The translations under genes were made by a program, and so were the position numbers. A stretch of 64,000 nt of DNA, from the NCBI RefSeq assembly GCF_012955605.1, contig NZ_CP052135.1:3050711-3114710 (forward strand). The letters are read 5' to 3'. The notes beneath the pieces were generated by a model. That model was not told the DNA's origin. It saw only the letters and a program-made list of their open reading frames with translations, and ran no database searches. Below are positions 47,283 through 55,320 of this stretch, piece after piece. Origin of the DNA: Bacillus fonticola. GTDB lineage: Bacteria; Bacillota; Bacilli; Bacillales; JC228. Within the stretch, counting starts at the first letter, position 1; every line of letters starts with the position of its first letter.

Positions 47283-47999
47283 ATGTATATGTTAAAATAC
47301 CAGCAAATCGCAATCGAAATCGAAAAGTATATTGAAGACCATGCGCTTAAACAAGGAGATAAACTTCCAGTATTAGAAACCTTAATGACTCATTTTGAAG
47401 TGAGTAAAAGTACAATTACGAAATCTTTAGATCTATTGGAAAAAAAAGGGGTCGTCTTTCAAGTAAGAGGTAGCGGTATTTTTGTTAGAAGGCATAAAAG
47501 AAAAGGATATATTAGTCTGCTTTCCAATCAGGGATTTAAAAAGGACCTTGAGGATTTTAATATTACTTCCAAAGTCATTGAATTAGCAGTGAGAAAACCA
47601 ACAATAGAGGCTGCTGAAAATTTGAACATAGGAAAAGACAACGATGTCTATTATGTAAAGAGAATAAGGTATATTAACGGACAAACATTATGCTTTGAAG
47701 AATCCTATTATAATAAATCCATCATTCCCTACTTGAATAATGAAATTGTTTCTGAATCCATCTTTCGTTACATCAAGGAAGGATTAGGATTAAAGATTGG
47801 CTTTTCCGATCTATTTCTTCATGTCGCTAAACTGAACGAGGAAGAAGCAAATTACTTAGGTTTAAAAGTCGGAGACCCTAAATTCTATGTTGAGAGTATT
47901 TTCTATTTGAATAATGGTCAATCATTTGACTTTTCAAAAGTCACGTATAACTATGAACAATCCCAGTTCTTTGTCCAAGCGAATAGTCATTTATTATAA
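47283..47999 (+). CDS. GntR-family (HutC/UTRA) regulator
   Basis: The 238-residue regulator has an N-terminal winged helix-turn-helix (DKLPVLETLMTHFEVSKSTI and LEKKGVVFQVRGSGIFVRR) and a C-terminal UTRA ligand domain from about residue 85 (YYVKRIRYINGQTLCFEESY). Starts are possible at ATG 47283 and ATG 47289, both after TGGGGT. It is divergent from bglP-bglA and is the likely repressor of that operon, responding to a phosphorylated beta-glucoside, like TreR or BglR-type proteins. A TATAAT lies at 47244-47249, but the -35 is poor. Confidence 0.88.
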   Translation: MYMLKYQQIAIEIEKYIEDHALKQGDKLPVLETLMTHFEVSKSTITKSLDLLEKKGVVFQVRGSGIFVRRHKRKGYISLLSNQGFKKDLEDFNITSKVIELAVRKPTIEAAENLNIGKDNDVYYVKRIRYINGQTLCFEESYYNKSIIPYLNNEIVSESIFRYIKEGLGLKIGFSDLFLHVAKLNEEEANYLGLKVGDPKFYVESIFYLNNGQSFDFSKVTYNYEQSQFFVQANSHLL

Positions 48000-48080
48000 A
48001 GTGATCGTTATAAGCTTGATGCTGTTTTACGGAGCACGGGGACGGTTCTTAAAGGGGACAATCGGAAGTTTTGCGAGAGA

Positions 48081-48121
48081 AAAGGCACAATGGGCGGATC
48101 TAATCCACTCATTGTGCCTTT
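48081..48121 (+). terminator. Terminator after the GntR gene
   Basis: AAAGGCACAATG (48081-48092) pairs with CATTGTGCCTTT (48110-48121). It is preceded at 48037-48047 by a lone GGGGACGGTTC arm of the dispersed palindrome. Confidence 0.8.
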
Positions 48122-48261
48122 CTGTTGTTTCATGCTACCACTAACACGCAAAATTTTTGATTGCCGAGAAGAATGAAGTCGCGGTCCCTGGCCTATGGGG
48201 TTTCAATCTTTTGACCCTCCCCATTGAAGAGGCTTTTTAAAAAGTACGCGGTTGGGGCTCA

Positions 48262-48960
48262 TTAGGGTTCACCTAAAACCATTTTAAGTGGCGATTTTCT
48301 ACATCCAGGACACAACGTGACATCTTTATTGACAAGAACGGAAAGAATTTCAATGGTACTTAGTCCTTCATATTTCGGTTGATATACCGGACTTTGCGTT
48401 AGTCGACGACAGAGTTGCGGCTTCGTTTTTTTGCTTCGATTCGCTAGTAGTCCATAGTGTCTGATTTTCACAAATTTCCTCGGAAGAGTATGCATTAAAA
48501 ATCGACGAATAAACTCTACAACTTTCATCTTTACAGTCTTTTTTTCATTGTTGTTTTTATAATCCTTCACGAGAATTGTAACCGTATCGTTTTCAACCGA
48601 AAGAATCCGGTGATTGGATATGGCGATACGAGGGGTGTAACGGCCAAGATATTCGATGACAGCCAAGGGACCCGAAAATGTCCTTTTGGTATCGCTATAC
48701 CAGTTGAGGTTATAACACTGATCAATTAACTCTTGAAATGCTTTCGGGTCTTCAAACTGTTTGGCATCATTATAAAATTCAAGTCGATTTTGTTGATAGT
48801 ACTGTTTTAAAATAATGGGGAAATTTACAACGAAACTTTTTAGATAGGACTTTAACCGGTATAAAGAATCTTTTACTTGTGCTGCGCCACTGATTCTGTT
48901 TGGTAAGCCCCCAGCTAATACAACCGTGTGAATATGGGGATGGTAATGTAAGTTCTGCCC
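48262..48960 (-). pseudogene. IS91-type (Y2) transposase, N-terminus lost
   Basis: About 233 residues of a rolling-circle transposase remain: LHYHPHIHTVVLAGGLP with the metal-binding HxH, then GPLAVIEYLGRYTPRIAISN, FIRRFLMHTLPRKFVKIRHY and GLLANRSKKTK. The C-terminal zinc-type CPGCRKSPL is present. The first third, with the zinc-finger start, has been replaced by the repeat at 48958-49135, so the gene is dead. Its tyrosine region cannot be judged. Confidence 0.8.
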
Positions 48961-49135
48961 CGAAGCATGGGGACGGTTCTGCCGCTTCGGAATCAAGAGA
49001 AGAACAAAGTTGCTAACGCTATGGCTCTTTAAAAGCAGTGCTAAAAACAAAAACACCTTAAAAGGACATAAAAAAATCAAAAAGTATGCTTATCTTGTGG
49101 TGTTGTTTAATCGCCAAACCAAACAAACCAAGAAA
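48958..49135 (+). repeat. 175-bp repeat with GGGGACGGTTCT-type end, copy 2
   Basis: It starts GAAGCATGGGGACGGTTCTG, joined directly to the transposase remnant, and matches the inverse of 36838-37012. Shared tracts include GCTAAAAACAAAAACACC, GTATGCTTATCTTGTGG and TTTAATCGCCAAACC. The break of transposase similarity at its edge shows that it was inserted or recombined there. Confidence 0.7.
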
Positions 49136-49691
49136 GAAAGGCACCTTTATAGACTGATATGAGCACAAGCCTAGATAGTTTTTGACGAGTTCCTTCAATG
49201 TAATTATGTGAGTTAAAAGGGGCAAACAGAAAAGGAATTCGTAAAAGTCCTTCACCAACCCATACTACACTATTCCACTAAAGCACCCTTAAAGTATTTT
49301 TTTCACAAACTTAGTACAAATAGATGTTGTTTGAATGCGCAGTAGTTTTGTACTACGCAGTAAATGGCTTTGTGTTATTAGCTGATCTTTACATAAGCCT
49401 CCGTTAACGAAAGAAGACGGAATATATTATTTTATTCATAATAAAATGTATCTATATATCTTATATTATCCATCCAAACTACGAGCAACCACTACCATAA
49501 AGAGAGCCACCAACAAAATGGTGGCTCTCCTTTCAACAATTGTGACCCGTTAACACCTAAAAAACAGCAACTCCTTCAAAATAGGGTGTGAAGTATATTA
49601 AAATGTCATAGGCTACTAAGTTATATCGTGCCAACAATGTTTATGTGACACCTTTCCTGAGTTGTCCATACATTTATATCGCAAGAGTAAA
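49136..49691. other. Gene-free region with one terminator
   Basis: About 555 AT-rich bases between the IS91-type debris and an NmrA-like gene. It holds a perfect hairpin, GAGAGCCACCA (49502-49512) with TGGTGGCTCTC (49519-49529), followed by CTTT. No gene lies just upstream of it on either strand, so it may be left from a lost gene. Confidence 0.5.
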
Positions 49692-50546
49692 TTACTGGAA
49701 TGTGGTGGTAGACAGGATTGATTCAAAAGTTCGTGCTGGACGACCAGACAATTTCTCAATATCTCCCGTAACGATATCGAAGTCACCATTTGAAAAGTTC
49801 TGTTGGATACTTACAATGGCGGAGATGACCCCTTCTGGAAGTTCTGCCTGCTGAAGCTGCTCTCGAAGTGTCTCAACAGGTAGAGTTAAATACTTCAATG
49901 ATTTACCACTTGCTTTAGCTATTGCCTCTGCTCTTTGCGCACCAGTTAGGCTTTCTGGTCCAGTTCCCGTATAAATTGCGCCATCATGCCCTTCACCGAC
50001 AAGTAAACCTGCTGCTGCTGCAGCTAGATCGTCACGAGAAACAAAACTTACTTTGTTTTCAGTGATACCAGTAAGTACACCATGTGCTAGGGACATCTGT
50101 GCTTCGGTTATAATAGCCTCTGCATAGTAGCTCATACGTAGTATACTCCATTGGTTAGCTTTACTCATCAAATGTTGTTCGGGGGCAAAGTATTCAGCTG
50201 CGATGTTCGTTTTCTCCACATTTCGCGTCCCCGCAGATGACATAAGGACAATGTGAGACACACCTGCAGCTACGGCTTTGTCAATAGCTGTAATATTCTG
50301 CTCCGCTCGACGACCGGTCTCCATGTCGGTAGATGGTATCAACAACAGCCTGTCCAAGCCACTGTATGCCTCGGAAAGTGATGATGGTTGATTATAATCC
50401 CCGAATCTAGCTTCTACACGTTCAAGTTTTATTTTCTCTGGAGAACGCGAAATGGCTACAATACTATGCTCATTCGACCGCTCCAATAAATATTTAACTA
50501 CCGCTCCACCCAATTGTCCGCTTGCACCACTTACACCAATTTTCAT
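49692..50546 (-). CDS. NmrA/QorB-like NAD(P)H-binding reductase
   Basis: This atypical short-chain dehydrogenase has 284 residues. The N-terminal cofactor motif is MKIGVSGASGQLGGAVVKYL. Later HIVLMSSAGTRNVEKTNIAA and QWSILRMSYYAEAIITEAQ give the pattern of the QorB/YtfG quinone-reductase group. VSRDDLAAAAAGLLVGEGHD is also typical. No ribosome-site problem is seen. It is the last gene of a leftward group with DoxX and luciferase-like genes, and probably detoxifies quinones or aldehydes with NADPH. Confidence 0.85.
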   Translation of the reverse strand: MKIGVSGASGQLGGAVVKYLLERSNEHSIVAISRSPEKIKLERVEARFGDYNQPSSLSEAYSGLDRLLLIPSTDMETGRRAEQNITAIDKAVAAGVSHIVLMSSAGTRNVEKTNIAAEYFAPEQHLMSKANQWSILRMSYYAEAIITEAQMSLAHGVLTGITENKVSFVSRDDLAAAAAGLLVGEGHDGAIYTGTGPESLTGAQRAEAIAKASGKSLKYLTLPVETLREQLQQAELPEGVISAIVSIQQNFSNGDFDIVTGDIEKLSGRPARTFESILSTTTFQ

Positions 50547-50792
50547 AATTTAATTACCTCCAATTTATTATTATGTTTCGTTTTTCTAAAACTTTATAGC
50601 CTTCGCCACCCTAGAAATAGGTTACCCTCCATATTTAATTATCCCAAAACTAGCTACGGTCTAATAGCTTGATTGATAAAAATCTTTTTCACTAGTTGAT
50701 CTGCGCTGCTGACTGCGAGGATATCTCTTTAATCACCCCCCTTCACACCGTTCTAGAATAAACTTCTCTTTGCTTAGAGTCTTTGCCTTTTA

Positions 50793-51140
50793 CTACAAAT
50801 AAAGAAAAAATACAACAGCCGATAGAACCGCTAAGAATAGGATCATAACCGTATCCTTAAAGGAATCCTTTACCCGAATATGCGTAAGGATTCCACCTAT
50901 ACCTGTAATCGCAAGTAAAAGCGATCCTGCCAATGCGGAAGTGGAAACCCAAAATCCAACAATTAAAAGTACAGCTCCTGCTAATTCAACAATCCCTGTC
51001 ACAACTCTAAACCATTGTGGCAATCGCCACTTCTTAAATGCTTCCACATGCATGTTAGAACCTGATACCTTCCCAAATCCCGCCATCAAAAACATTAATG
51101 CAAGAATTCCTTGTAAAATATAAGTTAAAATTACCATCAT
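50793..51140 (-). CDS. DoxX-family membrane protein
   Basis: This 115-residue membrane protein has four helices. It begins ILTYILQGILALMFLMAGFG and contains KWRLPQWFRVVTGIVELAGA, the DoxX signature with a Gly/Glu-containing helix. Members pair with quinone or thiol-stress enzymes, but their reaction is unclear. It lies between the luciferase-like and NmrA-like genes and is probably co-expressed with the first. A 245-base gap follows it on the left. Confidence 0.85.
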   Translation of the reverse strand: MMVILTYILQGILALMFLMAGFGKVSGSNMHVEAFKKWRLPQWFRVVTGIVELAGAVLLIVGFWVSTSALAGSLLLAITGIGGILTHIRVKDSFKDTVMILFLAVLSAVVFFLYL

Positions 51141-51201
51141 TCTTCTCTCCCCTTGTTATATTATTTCATTTTTAAAGATAACTATTTTTAAACTTTACAA
51201 G

Positions 51202-52248
51202 TTATTTTGATAAAGCTCTGCGGACCATGGGTGCCACTTTGTTTGCCAGTAAATCAATCGCTTTTTCTACTCTGGCTAATGGCTGGCCACCCATATCGAA
51301 TTGTCCCATAAAGCGTGAATGCTCGAATAGCTCATGCTGATACAAGATTTTTTCTACTAGTTCTTCTGCACTCCCAACAGCTAAAATCTGTCCAGCTGCT
51401 CGCTGAGGCATCAATTGCTCTGCAGGTGTATAGAAGTGTTGAAGACCACGATCTTTTGAAAAGTAATCAAAATATTGATTATAATGCGTAACAAATTCGT
51501 TAATCGCTTGTTCTCCTGTTTCTGCTATATACGAGTGTCCTGTCACAGAAACCCTTAATTTGGATAGATCATGACCTGCTTCTCTAGCACTTTTCCAGTA
51601 TAAATCTGTTAGTAGTTTTACCTGTTCAGGACGACCACCTAACAAACCAAGAGCCATATTTACACCAAGTCTTCCTGCACGAATCGCACTTGCAGGGGTA
51701 CCCCCGACACCAATCCAAAGTGGCAGTTTCATCTGCACAGGTCTAGGTGCTATCTGTGCATTTTGAAGGGAGGAGCGGAATTTCCCTTGCCAACTGATGA
51801 CTTCCTTCTCTTGCAGTTTGATAAAAAGATTCAACTTCTCTTCAAACAATTCATCGTAATCATTTAAACTTACTCCAAAGAGTGAGAATGATTCTAAAAA
51901 TGCCCCACGACCTAAAATAATTTCAGCACGTCCGTTCGATAATAAATCCAGTGTGGCGAAGTCTTCATAAACACGCACTGGATCGGCTGTACTAATAACG
52001 GATAGTGTGCTGGCTAGTTTAATACTTTTCGTCTCCCGTGCAATTGCTGCAAGTAGCATGGCATAGGAAGATGTCACAAAATCTAGGCGATGATGTTCTC
52101 CAACGCCAAATACATCGAGTCCTGCTTCATCCGCCCACTTTCCCATTTGAATAATGTTCTCTACACGATCTTTAGCAGATAACGTATTCCCGTTTGCATC
52201 AGGTATTCGTTCCCCTAGTGAATAAACCCCAAATTCAAATTTGCTCAT
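51202..52248 (-). CDS. LLM-class flavin-dependent oxidoreductase
   Basis: This luciferase-like monooxygenase or reductase has 348 residues. Conserved features are ADEAGLDVFGVGEHHRLDFV near the N-terminus, ASTLSVISTADPVRVYEDFA, GRAEIILGRGAFLESFSLFG, and PLWIGVGGTPASAIRAGRLG. It binds FMN or F420-like flavin; the exact substrate is not predictable. AGGAGGGG precedes the ATG at 52248. It follows the broken YwnB-like gene by 11 bases and precedes doxX, within the TetR-controlled group. Confidence 0.88.
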   Translation of the reverse strand: MSKFEFGVYSLGERIPDANGNTLSAKDRVENIIQMGKWADEAGLDVFGVGEHHRLDFVTSSYAMLLAAIARETKSIKLASTLSVISTADPVRVYEDFATLDLLSNGRAEIILGRGAFLESFSLFGVSLNDYDELFEEKLNLFIKLQEKEVISWQGKFRSSLQNAQIAPRPVQMKLPLWIGVGGTPASAIRAGRLGVNMALGLLGGRPEQVKLLTDLYWKSAREAGHDLSKLRVSVTGHSYIAETGEQAINEFVTHYNQYFDYFSKDRGLQHFYTPAEQLMPQRAAGQILAVGSAEELVEKILYQHELFEHSRFMGQFDMGGQPLARVEKAIDLLANKVAPMVRRALSK

Positions 52249-52259
52249 TTCTTCCCCTC

Positions 52260-52887
52260 CTATTTGTTAAATACAATTGGCATTTTATGAATCCATGCGT
52301 CTATCTTCGTTGCCTCAAGCATACTTCTCGCTACATTATAACGAGAAGCACTCATCTTCCCTTTTGTATCTCCAAATGATATAGAATATCCATTCCCATT
52401 TGTTTTTGCATTTGGGTCAATGATTCGTACAACAGTCCAATCAAGCGTAGAACCTTTAATTAATTTCTCAATTGCTTTCATCTCAGCGTATGCAGTAGGA
52501 AAGACTAGTTTTGGCATAATTCTTGGTAACACTGTAATAAGCTGCTTAACGTCTCCCTTTGCAGAGATTGCAGGTGTTGCAAGGGTAATAGTCCGCACTG
52601 TTCCATAACAGAAATAATGGCTTTATGTGCTTCTGCTATAGGGAGGTCCGAAACTTTTCGTTTCATTGACATTGCTGGTCCAAGGGCTTAATACAGCATC
52701 ACTTCCTACGATTGCTTTTCCCTTAATTTTTCTTGATCTGTTAACGACCCAACTACAGTTTGTAATTTGTCGTATTAATGCTTAATGCATTAGGTCGTCT
52801 TATATAGGCTGTAACTTCATAACCAGCTTGAAGTGCTTGATTGACAAGCAGTTGGTTAATTTTACCATTAGCCGTTATTTTAATTTT
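52260..52887 (-). pseudogene. Decayed YwnB-like NAD(P)-binding reductase
   Basis: Read leftward, the first codons give KIKITANGKINQLLVNQALQ and AGYEVTAYIRRPNALSI, the N-terminus of YwnB/SDR-type proteins but without a start codon and with GANG replacing the GATG loop. The frame then breaks several times up to about 52600. From there TITLATPAISAKGDVKQLIT, FPTAYAEMKAIEKLIKGSTL and DWTVVRIIDPNAKTNG follow intact to the stop. It was the first gene of this operon and is now inactive. Confidence 0.8.
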
Positions 52888-52910
52888 TTACCCCCAACAC
52901 CTTTCGTTTA

Positions 52911-52926
52911 TACAACATATGTTGTA
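52911..52926. promoter_or_regulatory. Perfect 16-bp palindrome, candidate TetR operator
   Basis: TACAACATATGTTGTA lies between the broken reductase and the divergent TetR gene. TetR-type regulators bind such sites. It is the only strong dyad in the gap. Confidence 0.6.
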
Positions 52927-53031
52927 AATTTAGCATAACCAGTTGGAACATTTTCAACAACCAACAAAATTACACATGTATCGTATATCCAACACATTGA
53001 TTAAAATGTCGGAAAAATAGGAGAAAAACTT

Positions 53032-53607
53032 ATGGAAAAACAAATCGATCCCCGAATTCTTCGCACCCGTAAGCTTATTATGGATGCGTTTATTGAACTA
53101 TCAATGAAAAAAGACTTTAAACACATTACCATTAAAGACATCACAACTGCTGCAACGGTTAACCGAGCGACCTTTTATTATCATTTCATAGACAAATTTG
53201 ATTTGCTTGAAAAGGTATTAAGTGAAAGTGTAATGAGAGAAGTTATTCAAGAGGTAAGTACACATGAGGTTTTGAACGAAGAGACTATTAAGGCCATTTT
53301 TTTATCTATTATTAAGTTCCAAACATCCATTAGTAACCAATGTCAGCGAAGTTACGAGGCATTTACACCCCAAATAGAAACGATTTTTAAAGAGGAACTT
53401 CAGGACTTTTTTACACAGCTTGTACAAAAGCAATGGAAAAACAAAAATAAATCAGAGGCAGAAGCTTTTGCGGTAATGGTAACCTGGGCGCTTTATGGAG
53501 CTACGATGCATTGGATGCAGAATCAAAGGACCCACCCGGAAGACTACGTAGAGCAAATCATGCATTTTATAATAAATGGAATACAGTTGGATAAAGAAAA
53601 TGTTTAA
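53032..53607 (+). CDS. TetR-family regulator
   Basis: This 191-residue regulator has an N-terminal TetR helix-turn-helix (LIMDAFIELSMKKDFKHITI, then KDITTAATVNRATFYYHFID) and an all-helical ligand domain. The C-terminal part (YGATMHWMQNQRTHPEDYVE) matches the TetR_C-type domain of the DhaS/YxbF group. AGGAG lies ten bases before the ATG. It is divergent from the reductase, luciferase-like, DoxX and NmrA-like group and probably represses it through the palindrome at 52911-52926. Confidence 0.88.
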   Translation: MEKQIDPRILRTRKLIMDAFIELSMKKDFKHITIKDITTAATVNRATFYYHFIDKFDLLEKVLSESVMREVIQEVSTHEVLNEETIKAIFLSIIKFQTSISNQCQRSYEAFTPQIETIFKEELQDFFTQLVQKQWKNKNKSEAEAFAVMVTWALYGATMHWMQNQRTHPEDYVEQIMHFIINGIQLDKENV

Positions 53608-53918
53608 CTTTAATTAAATACAGGTTTGTGACTTGATGTACCATCAATAGTTCTTTTCATTTTCACAAATAATTAATAGAGCCTGTTTATATATAAGAAC
53701 AGGCTCATAATTGTGCTTATATTAATTTCTTTAATTAGCTACTCCTTAGTACATTCTTTCACAAAGTGGTCTAAGGATGAACAATTTTGCTGCGCAGTAA
53801 TTGCCTACTCCGTAATACAAGAGTTACTCCACAATCTGTCCCATTTGCGGAAGACTGATCTTATTGAAAATCAAATTTTTTTATAACATTTTCGATTCCC
53901 AAAACTATGGTTTTAAAC
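53608..53918. other. Region after tetR
   Basis: About 310 bases without a gene. An imperfect stem-loop with GAGCCTGTTTATATATAAGA and ACAGGCTC at about 53679-53707 is the probable tetR terminator. Confidence 0.45.
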
Positions 53919-53973
53919 GAAGCATGGGGACGGTTCTGCTGCTTCGGAAGCAAGAGAACCGTCCCCGTGCTTC
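53919..53973. repeat. Complete GGGGACGGTTCT palindrome (REP-like)
   Basis: The 19-base arms GAAGCATGGGGACGGTTCT and AGAACCGTCCCCGTGCTTC pair with one mismatch around a GCTTCGGAAGC mini-stem. Single arms of the same unit end the repeats at 36838-37012 and 48958-49135 and occur at 48034-48051. It is a dispersed element widely seen in Bacillus relatives. Confidence 0.85.
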
Positions 53974-53991
53974 TCCAAATAAAAAGAAGGG

Positions 53992-54181
53992 ACGCACACA
54001 ACGTGCGAACCCTCCTTTTAGGTCGTACACAACGTGCGACCTACTATAAATATACCCATAATATGGGAAAAGTGCGACTAAAAATTATTAAAGAGCAAAA
54101 GTCCCTAAGTCATACACGACGTGTGAGTTAGTTACCAATGCTCTCAAGTATGTACGGAATTTAGTCGTACACAACGTGCGA
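53992..54181. repeat. Cluster of four ACACAACGTG mini-hairpins
   Basis: Four 15-21-base hairpins lie here: CGCACACAACGTGCG (53993-54007), GGTCGTACACAACGTGCGAC (from 54021), TCATACACGACGTGTGA (54110-54126) and TCGTACACAACGTGCGA (54165-54181). All have the loop A-C-[AG]-A-C flanked by AC and GT. Spacing is irregular, so this is not a CRISPR array. The loop core is shared with the hairpins at 6648-6690 and 10106-10150. Confidence 0.75.
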
Positions 54182-54476
54182 GCAAGTTTCTTTGTAATCT
54201 TATTATCATAAATTCCACTTCGGAAATCAATAGATTTACTTGATTTGTAACATTTTTTTGTTATGCAATTCTTTCGTATATCATAATGATTACATAACCT
54301 ATTTGACCTAAGTCGTTAAACGAATTAGAATATTTTTATCTAATTCAACTTCAACTTTCTGCTTTACCACTATTTATGATACGGTTCACCGTATCTACTA
54401 CACTAGCGGTTTTTTAGTCAAAGAAAGCAATCTTACTATTAAGCTGCATTAGCTAGTAATTTTAAGTCACATAAAT
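54182..54476. other. Gene-free region before the IS cluster
   Basis: About 295 AT-rich bases. I see no repeat, gene or clear signal in it. Confidence 0.35.
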
Positions 54477-54587
54477 TCACTTTATTTTTACCAACATGTC
54501 TTCAAAGTCTATTATTAAACCAGATTTCATCATAAAATCAACTCCAAGTATTCCGTTTCGTTTGTAATACCTAACTGTAATTGAAAT
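54477..54587 (-). pseudogene. Aspartic protease gene, C-terminal piece
   Basis: On the minus strand NGILGVDFMMKSGLIIDFED and a final MLVKIK give the end of retropepsin-like proteases (G-hydrophobic-LGxD pattern followed by a hydrophobic strand). It starts at the IS end with ATTTCAATT, the same nine bases that end the middle piece at 56925-56933. Joining the pieces leaves a one-base frame problem, so the gene may already have carried a frameshift. Confidence 0.7.
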
Positions 54588-55314
54588 CACTAGCGTTGCA
54601 TAAATACTTTCTGGCAATTCTGTCATCTAAAGAAGACATAAAAAAATCCTTTATAATAGAGGGATAGGTGGTAGCCTGTCCAAATCCACTATAAAGGAAT
54701 TCAGCATGGACAAGTTTACACTATTAACTTCATTTGGTAAATGGGTAGAGCCCTTAGAAAGTACCTTATTCGATGAAATGTCACATGATAAATCTTTTGA
54801 TCGCTATACAAAAAAGCTTACAACAAAGCGTTACGTGCTTCTGTTTTTGTATGCGCAACTCCAAAACCGCAGCGGTTTAAGAGCGATTAGCGACGATCTG
54901 TTGATGAAAGATTTCCAAAAGGAAATCGGGTTGGATCATATCAGTCCATCACAGCTATCTAGGAAAAATAGGCATGTCGACTCTACGATTCTTTCAGAAG
55001 TTTGGCAGTCCTTAATCCTGCAAATTCGCACAGTGTCATCCGGACATAAGCGTACGATACCAAACGTACAATTGCTTGATTCGTCTACTGTTCCGCTTAG
55101 CCTAAACCTTTATAAGTGGGCTAAATTTCGAGAAACCAAGTCGGGATTAAAACTACATTTACTTGTGGAATTTATCAACGAACGCGATGTTCTACCAACA
55201 AAGCTGACGGTTTCCCCTGCCGAACGTTCAGATATCAAAGAATGGCGGCACTTCATAACTGAACCAGGTGTGACATACGTTTTTGATCGTGGTTACTTTG
55301 ATTTCATGTTATTT
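54588..55314 (+). mobile_element. IS4-family element, truncated copy 1
   Basis: It starts with the terminal inverted repeat CACTAGCGTTGCATAAA and is identical to copy 2 for its whole 727 bases, then is cut exactly where copy 2 begins. Its transposase frame runs from ATG 54706 and ends with a stop created in the IR of copy 2 (55320). The left flank AATTGAAAT (54579-54587) pairs with the flank of copy 3. Confidence 0.9.
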
Positions 55315-55320
55315 CACTAG
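54706..55320 (+). pseudogene. Truncated IS4-family transposase
   Basis: The first 203 residues are identical to the intact transposases. The frame ends at a stop codon formed in the adjoining IS end. The first two catalytic aspartates (DSSTVPLSL, FDRGYFDF) are present, but the C-terminal Glu region is absent, so it cannot catalyse transposition. Confidence 0.9.

Noticed and set aside
49058..49258. 66-codon minus-strand frame right of the IS91-type remnant
   Set aside because: It has no ribosome site and starts in AT-rich DNA; its end is in the repeat.
53992..54181. Possible CRISPR array
   Set aside because: The four repeats are short palindromes at unequal spacing (13 to 80 bases), the repeats differ in sequence, and no cas gene is present.
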